Shown here in pieces: positions 34,787 to 43,112 of a stretch of DNA of 64,000 nt. How positions within the stretch are numbered: position 1 is the stretch's first letter; every line of letters begins with the position of its first letter. The stretch is from assembly GCF_900155425.1 (NCBI RefSeq), contig NZ_LT700189.1:248001-312000 (forward strand), in the 5' to 3' direction. Under the pieces are notes generated by a model. The model searched no databases. It was not told the DNA's origin and worked only from the letters and a program-made list of their open reading frames with translations. The stretch is from Parabacteroides massiliensis (GTDB lineage: Bacteria > Bacteroidota > Bacteroidia > Bacteroidales > Tannerellaceae). A program made the translations under genes and the position numbers.

Positions 34787-36094
34787 ATGAGAGTAAATTT
34801 GACTATTTTTTGTGCCTTTCTTCTTCTTTTTTGTTGTGCAGGCGATAAGTCTAAAACTAAAGAAGATGTTATACAGCAGGAGATTATAACACTTGATTTG
34901 ACAAGATTGCAAAATATGCATGCATGTGACGAATATTTTCTTAGTGAATCAGTAGATAAGTTGGATATTGTGTTTTTAGAGTTGACAAATAACACTTTGA
35001 TTAGTAATATTTTTGATATAAAAGTGACAGAGAAAGATATATTTGTATGTGATTATAAATCTGGTATTTCTCGTTTTGATCATGAGGGCCGTTTTTTAAA
35101 CAAAATTGGAAGAAAAGGACAAGGGCCAGGTGAATATCAAGGTTTTTATAATATTGAAGTAGATGACGATAAAAAATATATTTATTTTTATGATTATGTG
35201 TACAGTAAAATCTTTAAATTTAATTTTGAAGGTGAATTTATTAATGACTCATTAAAACGTTTTTCAGATGTTATATCAGGGACTAATCCGTATGTATTGT
35301 TAGTAAATGATAAGTTATTTTTGATTGATCTGTTACCTGTTATTCATGAAAGAGAAAAGTATTTTACATTTGCATTGTTTGATGATAACTATCAGATTAA
35401 AAAGTATCTATATAATCCAGAACTATTAACACGAACAAAGGAGATTTGGGAGAATCGCCAACTTTCCTATGGATGGAAAAATTTCTGGACGGAAAAGAAT
35501 CCATCTATAAGTGTCTATGATAAACAATTTATGATGAGCTTTTATGCTGGTGATACAATTTATAGATTTGATCTTGAAAATGAATGCTTCACCCCTCTTT
35601 TTATATTGAGAATGGGAGATAAGCCAACATTTGAAGAATCGCATCAATGGATAAAAGACGATAGCTTTTTTGATCATATTTTGTTATTGGATTTTCTCGA
35701 CACTCAGAAATATATTTATTTCTATTTGTTTAAATCAAACCATTTATATATCCTGAAGTATGAAAAAGAAAATGGAAAACAATGTATTTATAAAGATGTA
35801 GCAACCATAGATCGTTGGAATATACCGGGATCGCCGAGTTTTGTGCGAAAATTGATAAAGTATTCATTATCATTTAAGAATGATTTTTGTGGAGGCTCTT
35901 TTTCTATAAACTATAGAAGTACTGGTAAGTATTGGGTTTCTGTTTTATTCCCTGAGCAAATGAAGGAGATAAAGACAGAGGAAATTGGGAAAGAAGTGGT
36001 GAAAGATCAAAATTTGATAAAAGAATATCTGAGGGTACTGGAAAATATAAGAGAAGATGATAATCCAATACTATTGATTGCAACGTTAAAATAA
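34787..36094 (+). CDS. Six-bladed beta-propeller lipoprotein
   Basis: 435 aa from ATG 34787 (MRVNLTIFCAFLLLFCC); the longer frame from 34736 begins inside the terminator. Family marks: DKLDIVFLELTNNTLI, GRKGQGPGEYQGF and the C-terminal REDDNPILLIATLK. Must be reached by read-through of the hairpin or by a promoter not seen here. Confidence 0.85.
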   Translation: MRVNLTIFCAFLLLFCCAGDKSKTKEDVIQQEIITLDLTRLQNMHACDEYFLSESVDKLDIVFLELTNNTLISNIFDIKVTEKDIFVCDYKSGISRFDHEGRFLNKIGRKGQGPGEYQGFYNIEVDDDKKYIYFYDYVYSKIFKFNFEGEFINDSLKRFSDVISGTNPYVLLVNDKLFLIDLLPVIHEREKYFTFALFDDNYQIKKYLYNPELLTRTKEIWENRQLSYGWKNFWTEKNPSISVYDKQFMMSFYAGDTIYRFDLENECFTPLFILRMGDKPTFEESHQWIKDDSFFDHILLLDFLDTQKYIYFYLFKSNHLYILKYEKENGKQCIYKDVATIDRWNIPGSPSFVRKLIKYSLSFKNDFCGGSFSINYRSTGKYWVSVLFPEQMKEIKTEEIGKEVVKDQNLIKEYLRVLENIREDDNPILLIATLK

Positions 36095-36099
36095 ATATC

Positions 36100-36271
36100 A
36101 TGAAAAAACAAGTAATAAAATTAGGCAATGAGCATTTTTAATCAATCGAATGTATATATGCAATATGGTGGCGAGAATGAATATTTTTATGGTTGGGGAT
36201 CGGAAGAAGCAGAGTGGGTGAAATTTTTTCATAACAATTTGAAGGATAATTACAATGTGAGCAAGAAATAA
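36100..36271 (+). pseudogene. Fragments of maturase start and GT7C-like gene
   Basis: 36100-36141 reads MKKQVIKLGNEHF and stops, matching the first codons of the maturase at 27676 (MKNEVIKLDNKHS). From 36158 a second frame reads MQYGGENEYFYGWGSEEAEW, matching ENEHFYGWGPEDAE of the gene at 30322. Maturase and GT genes therefore once followed the propeller at 34787, as they follow the one at 26405. Confidence 0.75.
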
Positions 36272-36393
36272 TGTATCTTTGAGGATGGATGATATCCTCC
36301 TCGGATCTGCCTCTTTCCGAGGGGGAGAAGATAATGGAGGTTTACCTGAAAGCAAAAGAACAAGTATAAGTAATCATTGATTAAAATTATATT

Positions 36394-36771
36394 ATGGAAG
36401 AACTGACATTTGAAGGAACCTTTTTTAAGTATTCCAATAAAAATAATATCTGGAGAGTGGAATATGATGACATTATTTCCATTGAAAGTGACAAGCCTTA
36501 TATCAGATTCTTGTTGGATGGGTCAAAAAAAATTGTCATGAAGAAGAGCTTGCTTGATGTTCAAAAGAATTTGAATGAAAGATTATTTGTACGGATCAAT
36601 AGGAAAACCATTGTCAATATAAAAAAAGTTCAGTCAGTTGTTAAAAATGGGGATGTATATACTCTTTCGATGCAAAATGGCTTAGAGTATGTGGTGAGTA
36701 TTAGAACGGTAAGTTTGGTTCGGAAATATTTTTTCCTGTTGAACTCTTCTGAAAAGAAGGGTGAATTTTAG
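36394..36771 (+). CDS. LytTR-domain-only transcriptional regulator
   Basis: 125 aa consisting almost entirely of a LytTR DNA-binding domain (PF04397): VEYDDIISIESDKPYIRFLL, KKSLLDVQKNLNERLFVRIN, RKTIVNIKKVQSVVKNGDVY, then NGLEYVVSIRTVSLVRKYFF. There is no receiver or membrane sensor domain. LytTR proteins bind pairs of 9-bp direct repeats about two helical turns apart, which is the arrangement at promoters A-F. It is therefore the best candidate activator of the array. A degenerate copy of the box pair follows its stop codon. Confidence 0.85.
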   Translation: MEELTFEGTFFKYSNKNNIWRVEYDDIISIESDKPYIRFLLDGSKKIVMKKSLLDVQKNLNERLFVRINRKTIVNIKKVQSVVKNGDVYTLSMQNGLEYVVSIRTVSLVRKYFFLLNSSEKKGEF

Positions 36772-36781
36772 CTTTGCCAGA

Positions 36782-36811
36782 TATGTTTGGGGTATAAATA
36801 GGTACTCCATC
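36782..36811 (+). promoter_or_regulatory. Degenerate LytTR box pair G
   Basis: TATGTTTGG (36782) and TACTCCATC (36803) stand where the two boxes should be, preceded by GAATTTTAGCTTTGC, which also precedes promoter C. The first box differs from the consensus at two positions and the second is destroyed. No -33/-7 pair of the standard spacing follows. Confidence 0.5.
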
Positions 36812-36859
36812 TGGCCGGAAACATTTCCCTGTATTTTTCAAGAGGCATGTTCGGTGCAT

Positions 36860-37028
36860 GTGGATTACAGGAATTACGGACGGCAATGTTTTGAAATTTC
36901 CTCTTTTATTCATAAATTGCATTCGTTATCCATTGGTGTTGAGCCGAAGGTATTAGTAACCTGTAAAATTTAATATTATGAAACGATTAGGAGAAATCCT
37001 ATCTGATAACCCATATATTTCAGTCTGA
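36860..37028 (+). other. Relics and a 16-codon open frame before a propeller gene
   Basis: Around 36863-36898 the DNA resembles part of the propeller at 39545 (GGATTACAGGAATTACGGAC versus GGATTGCAGGGATTACGGAC). At 36978 a short frame reads MKRLGEILSDNPYISV and stops 2 bp before the ATG at 37031. It could be a shrunken precursor or a coupling leader peptide, but lacks GG and cysteines. Confidence 0.35.
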
Positions 37029-37030
37029 CT

Positions 37031-38095
37031 ATGTTACGTGTTATTCTTATATGTAGTTTGGTTATTTCAACTTTGTGTCTTAGGGCACAAGGCAGAATGC
37101 AAATAAAAGTATCATTTCCGGAAGAAAAAATCAAGGCGAAAGATTTATTGGTACGTATTGAATATATTCCTTTGGAAACGACATTGGATTGCTTGATAGG
37201 AAAAAGCATGAATGTTTATGCATCAGGTGAGTATATTATTGTCACTCAGTTTTTTGGCAAAGCTTTTGCCTTTGATCGAAAAACGGGGCATTTCATTCGT
37301 GAAATCGGTCATCTTGGACAAGGTCCTGGTGAATATGCCGGTTTTTGGTCATTTCATGGGTTTTGTGATAAGGAGCAATTGCTTTATACGCATGAATGGA
37401 CTCATTGGAAAGGATATGACATCCGGACAGGCAAAATGAAACAGGTGATCAAATCACCGCATAAAGGCGGCATTCAGAATCCTTATTTGTATAAATCCGG
37501 CATATATTTGGGGTATCTGAATAATGCGGGAAATACTCCCGAAAAATTGATGTTGTTTGATAAAGAAGGTGTTGTGAAAAAAGTATTTCCTCAATACCAA
37601 CGATTTGAAAGGGAAAATAAGAATGAGTATAAAGCTAATCCTGGTATATTTTATGAATACGGTTCGAATATTTATTTTCAGGAAATAGAAACCGACAGTG
37701 TATTTCAGGTAACGGAAGATGCTTTGATACCGCATATCAATTATCAGCATTTGGAGCGTATAAAGCCTATTGTCTGTGGTGAGACGGACCGTTTTGTCGT
37801 TTCAAAGTATTATTTATGGAAAGAAAAAGAAGGACATGTTGTTGTCTACGATAAAAAGGCGAAAACCTCATATGTGGATTTTGCCTTTAAGAAATCATCT
37901 GATCAAAAGTTGTATGAAAAGTCGAATTTTTATGATATGAACTGCCAGGGAGAATTGATCTTTTTTTTGCAGCCCGCAGATATTGTTGATTATATAAAAA
38001 AACATCCGGAAAGTAAGAAAGAGTTGGATCCGCAGTTATTGGATTTGCAGGAAGACGACAATCCGGTGGTGATGATATTGAAATTGAAAGATTGA
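37031..38095 (+). CDS. Six-bladed beta-propeller protein (short branch)
   Basis: 354 aa with signal peptide MLRVILICSLVISTLCLRAQ, without an obvious lipobox. Family marks: VRIEYIPLETTLDCLIG, GHLGQGPGEYAGF and the C-terminal QEDDNPVVMILKLK. Shorter than the 420-440-aa array members and closer to 38275 and 39545, suggesting a second branch. Probably exported to the periplasm. Confidence 0.8.
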   Translation: MLRVILICSLVISTLCLRAQGRMQIKVSFPEEKIKAKDLLVRIEYIPLETTLDCLIGKSMNVYASGEYIIVTQFFGKAFAFDRKTGHFIREIGHLGQGPGEYAGFWSFHGFCDKEQLLYTHEWTHWKGYDIRTGKMKQVIKSPHKGGIQNPYLYKSGIYLGYLNNAGNTPEKLMLFDKEGVVKKVFPQYQRFERENKNEYKANPGIFYEYGSNIYFQEIETDSVFQVTEDALIPHINYQHLERIKPIVCGETDRFVVSKYYLWKEKEGHVVVYDKKAKTSYVDFAFKKSSDQKLYEKSNFYDMNCQGELIFFLQPADIVDYIKKHPESKKELDPQLLDLQEDDNPVVMILKLKD

Positions 38096-38111
38096 CATTA
38101 AAAAATACATT

Positions 38112-38252
38112 ATGGATATAACTGAACGTATAATCAACCATTTGGTCATGGCATCGAGTTTTACTTCGGACATCGGGCTGTATCATGGAAAGATGGGAAT
38201 CGTTATCGCCCTCTGCCATTATGCCCGTTTTGCGCAAAAGCCACTCTTGTAA
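38112..38252 (+). pseudogene. N-terminal stub of a LanC-like gene
   Basis: 46 codons: MDITERIINHLVMASSFTSD, then GLYHGKMGIVIALCHYARF, matching the first LANC repeat of 2220 and 30720, then a stop after KPLL. The rest of the gene is missing. Confidence 0.8.
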
Positions 38253-38274
38253 TTAGACAAAAAGTAAAAGAATC

Positions 38275-39387
38275 ATGAAAATAACCGTGTTTTTTCTTTT
38301 CATGGCATTTAACTTGTATTCGCAGTCCGTATTTATCGTAGATAATCGAAAGGCGAAAGAAAGTGCTATACTTTTGAGCTCTTTTGCTTCGAAGATAGAA
38401 TATGTTTCGTTGGAGACAACATCGGAATGTTTGTTACGTCCATCGTCGCGTTATTATGTTACGGATAAATACATAGTTGCGGTATCGATGTTTGAGGCAG
38501 CCTATTTGTTTGATCGGAAAACAGGACGATATATACATCAGATAACAAGAAGGGGGCAGGCTCCGGGTGAGTTTGTATTCAAATGTGAGGATCAGTGTGG
38601 TTTGAGAAATGATATACTTTATATTAATAATGATAAATATTGGGAGGGGATTCATATCAAGACAAAGAAGAGTATGTGTAAAATAAGAAAGCCTGTTTCG
38701 ATCTATCATAAGTATAATTTTATCAGTAATCCTTGGCCTTATCGAGATTCTCTTTTTATAGGATATGTTAATAATATAACCGGTAAAATAGATACGAAGC
38801 TTGTGGCGTTTAATTCGGCAGGAAAAGTATTGAAAGAATTTCCGAATTATGTAATTTATGATCATGTTGGCCGTGACAAACCGTTTTTTCATGGTGTTTA
38901 TTATGAATATGGTGGGGATACCTATTTCAAGCAGTACCAAGGAAATGATACGATATTTTTGTTGAAGAATTATAATCTGATTCCACATGTCGTTTTTGCT
39001 TGGAATGAAGATCAAAAAAGATATCAATCCCAACCTGCTTTTTCGGAAAATCAGATATATATGTCATATTTTGTAGAAACGAAAAATTATATGATTTATG
39101 ATTGCCAAGTGAATGGTCCTTTTGTCCCTAAAGAGATATATCAATGTATATATAATAAAAAAACGGGTTGTTTGCAAAGTTCGCGAAAACATAATTCCGG
39201 TTTTATAGATGATCTGGATTTTTTAGGAGAGATACATCCGGTTATGGCTGCTGATACTGAATTGATAGATGTTGTACCAGCTGAAAAATGGTTGGATTGG
39301 AAAAAGAAGAAGTCCAAAATGCCAATCAATATCAATGTTGATTTTGATAGTAATCCTATTATACGGATTATTCATATAAAATCATAG
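38275..39387 (+). CDS. Six-bladed beta-propeller protein (short branch)
   Basis: 370 aa, signal MKITVFFLFMAFNLYSQSVF with a signal-peptidase-I type cleavage region. Family marks: SKIEYVSLETTSECLLR, TRRGQAPGEFVFK (a variant of GQGPGEY) and the C-terminal DFDSNPIIRIIHIK. A tight run of four such genes (37031-42002) has little intergenic space and no precursor genes. Confidence 0.78.
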   Translation: MKITVFFLFMAFNLYSQSVFIVDNRKAKESAILLSSFASKIEYVSLETTSECLLRPSSRYYVTDKYIVAVSMFEAAYLFDRKTGRYIHQITRRGQAPGEFVFKCEDQCGLRNDILYINNDKYWEGIHIKTKKSMCKIRKPVSIYHKYNFISNPWPYRDSLFIGYVNNITGKIDTKLVAFNSAGKVLKEFPNYVIYDHVGRDKPFFHGVYYEYGGDTYFKQYQGNDTIFLLKNYNLIPHVVFAWNEDQKRYQSQPAFSENQIYMSYFVETKNYMIYDCQVNGPFVPKEIYQCIYNKKTGCLQSSRKHNSGFIDDLDFLGEIHPVMAADTELIDVVPAEKWLDWKKKKSKMPININVDFDSNPIIRIIHIKS

Positions 39388-39395
39388 TTTCAATA

Positions 39396-39430
39396 CTGCC
39401 GGACGAAAGTAATCCGGTGGCTGTGATTGT
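39396..39430 (+). pseudogene. Tiny 3' relic of another propeller gene
   Basis: 35 bp nearly identical to the end of the propeller at 40746 (LPDESNPVAVIV), not in frame with any start. Followed by an imperfect inverted repeat (39478-39487 with 39515-39524) lacking a T run. Confidence 0.65.
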
Positions 39431-39544
39431 CGAAAAAATACTTCTTGTTTTTCTTATTGTATAATTTAAATATGGGGTGTCAGATGTTTGCTCCTTTGTT
39501 TTATAGCGGAAAAGATGTCTGGCATCTCTCTAAAATAAAATAGT

Positions 39545-40699
39545 ATGAAATGGCATTTTCTTATATTATTAATAGCCTTTTGTTCATGTGGTAATTCAGA
39601 AAAGGATGCGGGCGACAATTTGCCCGTGGAGATTGATTTCTATGCGGCCGAAAAAAAACGTATTTATATGGATGAGCTTTTTGATAAGATAGAAGTCATT
39701 CCGTTGGAGACGACTCCGGATTGTTTATTGCAGGATTATCCGTGGATTGCAGGGATTACGGACGGCAATGTATTGATGAAGAATGATTTTGTCGGAGCTT
39801 GTTTGTTTAGCCGAAAAGAGGGGCGTTTCATTCATAACGTAGGTAAAAAAGGACAGGGACCAGATGAGTATATTCTTGTTGGGGGAACTTTCTGTAAAGA
39901 GAAGAACCTGATGTATGCTAATAGAGGAAACACTTGGATTGGAATCAATATTGAGACGAACAAAGTGGAAGAACGAGTGAAGAAACCTTATTTTACAAAT
40001 CTAAAAATAGCCGGTGGAGTGGACAATCCTTATCGCTTGAATGATTCATTATATATGGGTTATATTAATAATATTACAGGTGATATAAAATACAAAATCG
40101 CAGTTTTTAATCGAAACGGTGAGGCAGTACATTTATATCCCAACCATTTATTGTATCCAAAGAAAAATCAGAATGAATTTATTTATGTGCCTGGAATTTT
40201 CTATCGTTATAAAAAAAAATTGTGTTTTTATAGTGGTATTGTGATGGATACGATCTACACGATAAAAGATACTTATTTGCAAGCCCGTTATGCTTTTCAT
40301 TTCAATAAAAAAGGGTTTCCATATGAAAATATGGATTCACAGGATTTTAGCATTCTTGATTATACGACGTTGAGACGTTTTATGGAGTATGACAACAAAT
40401 TGTTGTTTACGTATCGAGCTGGAAGTTTTGGTGAAGGTGTCGGCTTTTATGATAAAGGCAAGAAGACGACAATCCTATGTTCAAAAGAAGATCAGGCGAT
40501 TCATTTCCGGGACGAGAGTTATCCTCCTTTTTATCCCCGTTATATGGATGAAGAGGGGAATGTTGCCGGCTGTTGGGAGGCTTCTGAGTGGCTGGACTTT
40601 GTGGAAGAGCATGAAGGGACAATCGATGTTCCTGAAAACTTGCGAGGTGTGAAATTTGACGATAATCCGATATTGGTAGTAGCAAGGATGAAAAAATAA
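39545..40699 (+). CDS. Six-bladed beta-propeller lipoprotein
   Basis: 384 aa, lipoprotein signal MKWHFLILLIAFCSC. Family marks: DKIEVIPLETTPDCLL, GKKGQGPDEYILV and the C-terminal KFDDNPILVVARMKK. Its 3' part was copied into the pseudogene at 42033. Confidence 0.83.
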   Translation: MKWHFLILLIAFCSCGNSEKDAGDNLPVEIDFYAAEKKRIYMDELFDKIEVIPLETTPDCLLQDYPWIAGITDGNVLMKNDFVGACLFSRKEGRFIHNVGKKGQGPDEYILVGGTFCKEKNLMYANRGNTWIGINIETNKVEERVKKPYFTNLKIAGGVDNPYRLNDSLYMGYINNITGDIKYKIAVFNRNGEAVHLYPNHLLYPKKNQNEFIYVPGIFYRYKKKLCFYSGIVMDTIYTIKDTYLQARYAFHFNKKGFPYENMDSQDFSILDYTTLRRFMEYDNKLLFTYRAGSFGEGVGFYDKGKKTTILCSKEDQAIHFRDESYPPFYPRYMDEEGNVAGCWEASEWLDFVEEHEGTIDVPENLRGVKFDDNPILVVARMKK

Positions 40700-40745
40700 C
40701 ATAAAAGAATGAATATATGGAATGTTTGATCTCAAGTTAAGAACC

Positions 40746-42002
40746 ATGAAGAAAATAGTATTTATCGCATTGACAGTAATCAGTTGTGCTTGTTCAAATA
40801 TAAAGCAAGAACAGGGGGTGGAAATCATTCCTTTAGGGCTGGCATTTGAACAACCTGGAGAAATTTCGGTAAAGGACGTCGGCAGTCATATTGATTATGT
40901 GCCGTTGGAGACGACAGATGAGTCGCTGATAGGAGATAGGGCTTATATCCGGATATTGAAAGATAAGCTGCTTGTAGGATCCCGTGAACAACCGGTAAAA
41001 ATGTTCGATCGTAAGACGGGGAAATTCATCCGATGTGTCGGGAAGATCGGGCAAGGAGCGGATGAGTATCTGTTACAAGACGGTTTCCCGGTCTTTTGGA
41101 CGGATGACGTGTCAGGCATCATCTATGTTCAAACGGAAGGTCAGCGGATTTTGCGTTTTGACGCAGACGGAAGTCCCTTGGAATCTATCCATCTGCCGGA
41201 AGGATTGCCGAGGTTGCAAGGATTGTCTGTGGTAGGGAACGGAGATGATTTGTATTTTTATCAAAAGACACTGTTCAAAAAGAATGAAGACAAAATATTC
41301 TCCTATAACATTCCGACAGGGAAACTGCATACGGAAATTGCGAATCAGGAGGATACGATACCTTTTGAACTGACCAAGACTCCGATCATTTTAGGAGGAT
41401 ATGGGAATAATCCTGCGTCTCCCCATTGTTTGATTTTATATTTGAAAAACGACAAAGTTGTTTTTGATTATGCCAAGGAACCTTGTTTATGGGCATTCGA
41501 TGATCAGATCTATTTAAAAGAGAATTTCAATGATACCCTTTATTGCGTATCCGATCAGTCGCTGGAACCTCGATATGTATTTGACTTGGGGAGCAGGCAT
41601 TGGTCTTACGAAGAGCGATATCACCCGGAAGGGAACGAGGATAAGATTGCTTTCAACTATGTGCTGGAAGGTGACAAAGTCCTGTTTTTTGTTTTCCAAA
41701 CCAATTATTATGAGATCAACTATAAAGGATTGGGCAAAGACGAAACGTACTGGGGAATTTATGATAAAGAAAATGGACAGGTCAAGGTCATGGCGAAAGG
41801 AAAGATAGGCGATCCGGAAAACGGGCTTTTCGTCAAGTCTTTCCAGACAGCAACTGCCGAAGGTGAATTGGCCGGATTATTGGATATAGCCGAAGTAAAA
41901 GAATGGATCGAGGAGAATCCTTCTAAAAAAGATAATCAAGTCCGGCAACTCTTGTCTGATCTGCCGGACGAAAGTAATCCGGTAGCTGTGATTGTTAAAT
42001 AA
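40746..42002 (+). CDS. Six-bladed beta-propeller lipoprotein
   Basis: 418 aa from ATG 40746 (MKKIVFIALTVISCACS). Family marks: SHIDYVPLETTDESLIG, GKIGQGADEYLLQ and the C-terminal PDESNPVAVIVK. More GC-rich than the array propellers at 20946-36094, suggesting a different age or origin. Confidence 0.83.
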   Translation: MKKIVFIALTVISCACSNIKQEQGVEIIPLGLAFEQPGEISVKDVGSHIDYVPLETTDESLIGDRAYIRILKDKLLVGSREQPVKMFDRKTGKFIRCVGKIGQGADEYLLQDGFPVFWTDDVSGIIYVQTEGQRILRFDADGSPLESIHLPEGLPRLQGLSVVGNGDDLYFYQKTLFKKNEDKIFSYNIPTGKLHTEIANQEDTIPFELTKTPIILGGYGNNPASPHCLILYLKNDKVVFDYAKEPCLWAFDDQIYLKENFNDTLYCVSDQSLEPRYVFDLGSRHWSYEERYHPEGNEDKIAFNYVLEGDKVLFFVFQTNYYEINYKGLGKDETYWGIYDKENGQVKVMAKGKIGDPENGLFVKSFQTATAEGELAGLLDIAEVKEWIEENPSKKDNQVRQLLSDLPDESNPVAVIVK

Positions 42003-42032
42003 GTATTTTTTTGTTTTTATTGTGGAATTATA

Positions 42033-42388
42033 ATGGATACGATCTATACAGCGAAAGACACCGGCCTGCAGATACGTTATGTTTTTCATTTTAATGAGCA
42101 AAGTTTTCCATACGAAAAAATGGATTCCCCGGAATTTAGAATTCTTGATTATTGTAGTTTAAACCGTTTAATGGAGTATGACCACAAATTGTTGTTTACG
42201 TATCGGGCTGGAAGTTTTGATGAAGGTGTCGGAATGTTGCCGGTTATTGGAGGGCTTCTGAGTGGCTGGACTTTGTGGAAGAGCATGAAGGAACGATCGA
42301 TATTCCTGAAAACTTGCAAGATGTGAAATTTGACGATAACCCGATATTGGTGATAGCAAGGATGAAAAAATGCGATAACAGTTTGTAG
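42033..42388 (+). pseudogene. 3' fragment of a propeller gene with deletion
   Basis: Starts MDTIYTAKDTGLQIRYVFHF, matching the central part of 39545 (MDTIYTIKDTYLQARYAFHF). A deletion near 42230 shifts the frame; the corrected remainder reads EHEGTIDIPENLQDVKFDDN and ends in the family C-terminus (ILVIARMKK). The first half of the gene is missing. Confidence 0.8.
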
Positions 42389-42389
42389 C

Positions 42390-42516
42390 CAATCATTTCG
42401 GGATTTTGAATTGATTGTGGTGGACGTGCATCTACGGATGCTTCTTTGGAAATTTTGCTTTCGTATGATGATCCCAGTATTGTGATATTGAAAAATGTAA
42501 CGCTTATGTAGGAGGA
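42390..42516 (+). pseudogene. GT2 glycosyltransferase scrap
   Basis: Frame pieces read FRDFELIVV and then DASTDASLEILLSYDDPSIV, the early part of a GT2 nucleotide-binding domain, with one frameshift and a stop. No start or rest of the enzyme. Confidence 0.6.
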
Positions 42517-42627
42517 TAATGTAGAAGAAGCCTTTGAACCATCAGACGCTAAAAGAATAGTATATAGTTTACCAATGAAAATGAAAAAGTTTTATTCTTT
42601 TTTCTTGGAACTTTAATTCTTAAGCTT

Positions 42628-42635
42628 TACCTTTG
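42628..42635 (+). promoter_or_regulatory. -7 element before GT2 pseudogene
   Basis: TACCTTTG, a perfect TAnnTTTG, 34 bp before the ATG at 42670. No clear -33 TTTG. It would transcribe only broken sequence today. Confidence 0.5.
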
Positions 42636-42669
42636 TAAAAAGATGATTGTTAACTAAATCTTATTTGTT

Positions 42670-42960
42670 ATGAAACTTCCTTTAGTTTCTGTCGTGATGC
42701 CGACTTACAATGTTGAAAAATATGTTGAAGAAGCCATAAACAGCATCCTCAACCAGGCGTTTGAGGACTTGGAATTTTTTATTATAGATGATGTTCGACA
42801 GATCGTACACCTGAAATTCTCCGCTCCTATACCGATCCTCGCATTCAATAGCTGTTCAATAAAAAGAACGAAGGCTACTATCCCGCCAGAAACCAGGGAT
42901 GCCGTTTGCTAAGGGAAAATATATTGCGGTAATCGTAATGGATGCAGAGATGTGGAATTG
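42670..42960 (+). pseudogene. GT2 glycosyltransferase, truncated and frameshifted
   Basis: Begins as a standard GT2: MKLPLVSVVMPTYNVEKYVE, then SILNQAFEDLEFFIIDD. The frame is then lost; the DNA still encodes DRTPEILRSYTDPRIQ and NEGYYPARNQGCRL in another frame, then AKGKYIAV in a third. It breaks off before the acidic motif is complete. Gene decay is clear. Confidence 0.8.
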
Positions 42961-43014
42961 ACAAAAGAAGAACAGAAGATGATCTTGGGTGGCTATGACG
43001 GAAAAGAAGGGTAA
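42952..43014 (+). pseudogene. Remnant of a GG-leader precursor
   Basis: A 20-codon frame reads VELTKEEQKMILGGYDGKEG. The part up to GG looks like the end of a Bacteroidales GG leader, but only six residues follow and there is no cysteine or ATG start. It runs out of the GT2 remnant, and a terminator-like hairpin and propeller gene follow, reproducing the order precursor, hairpin, propeller. Confidence 0.5.
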
Positions 43015-43038
43015 AAACGTGTGTTAATTGAATGAAAT

Positions 43039-43082
43039 GGGTGTACCATAGTAGTATAGATATCAACCCAAATGGCACATCC
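43039..43082 (+). terminator. Hairpin before the last propeller gene
   Basis: An 11-bp stem GGGTGTACCAT / ATGGCACATCC with one mismatch and one G-T pair, followed by TTTTT. Placement matches the hairpins after precursors C and F. Confidence 0.65.
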
Positions 43083-43112
43083 TTTTTATTAAAGGAATAA
43101 ACTTATATAATA

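Noticed and set aside
36978..37028. Short frame MKRLGEILSDNPYISV as a true precursor
   Set aside because: It lacks the LKITQL leader, GG site and cysteines; kept only as part of a relic entry.
39478..39524. Terminator before the propeller at 39545
   Set aside because: The stem needs three G-T pairs and no T run follows; mentioned only as an imperfect inverted repeat.
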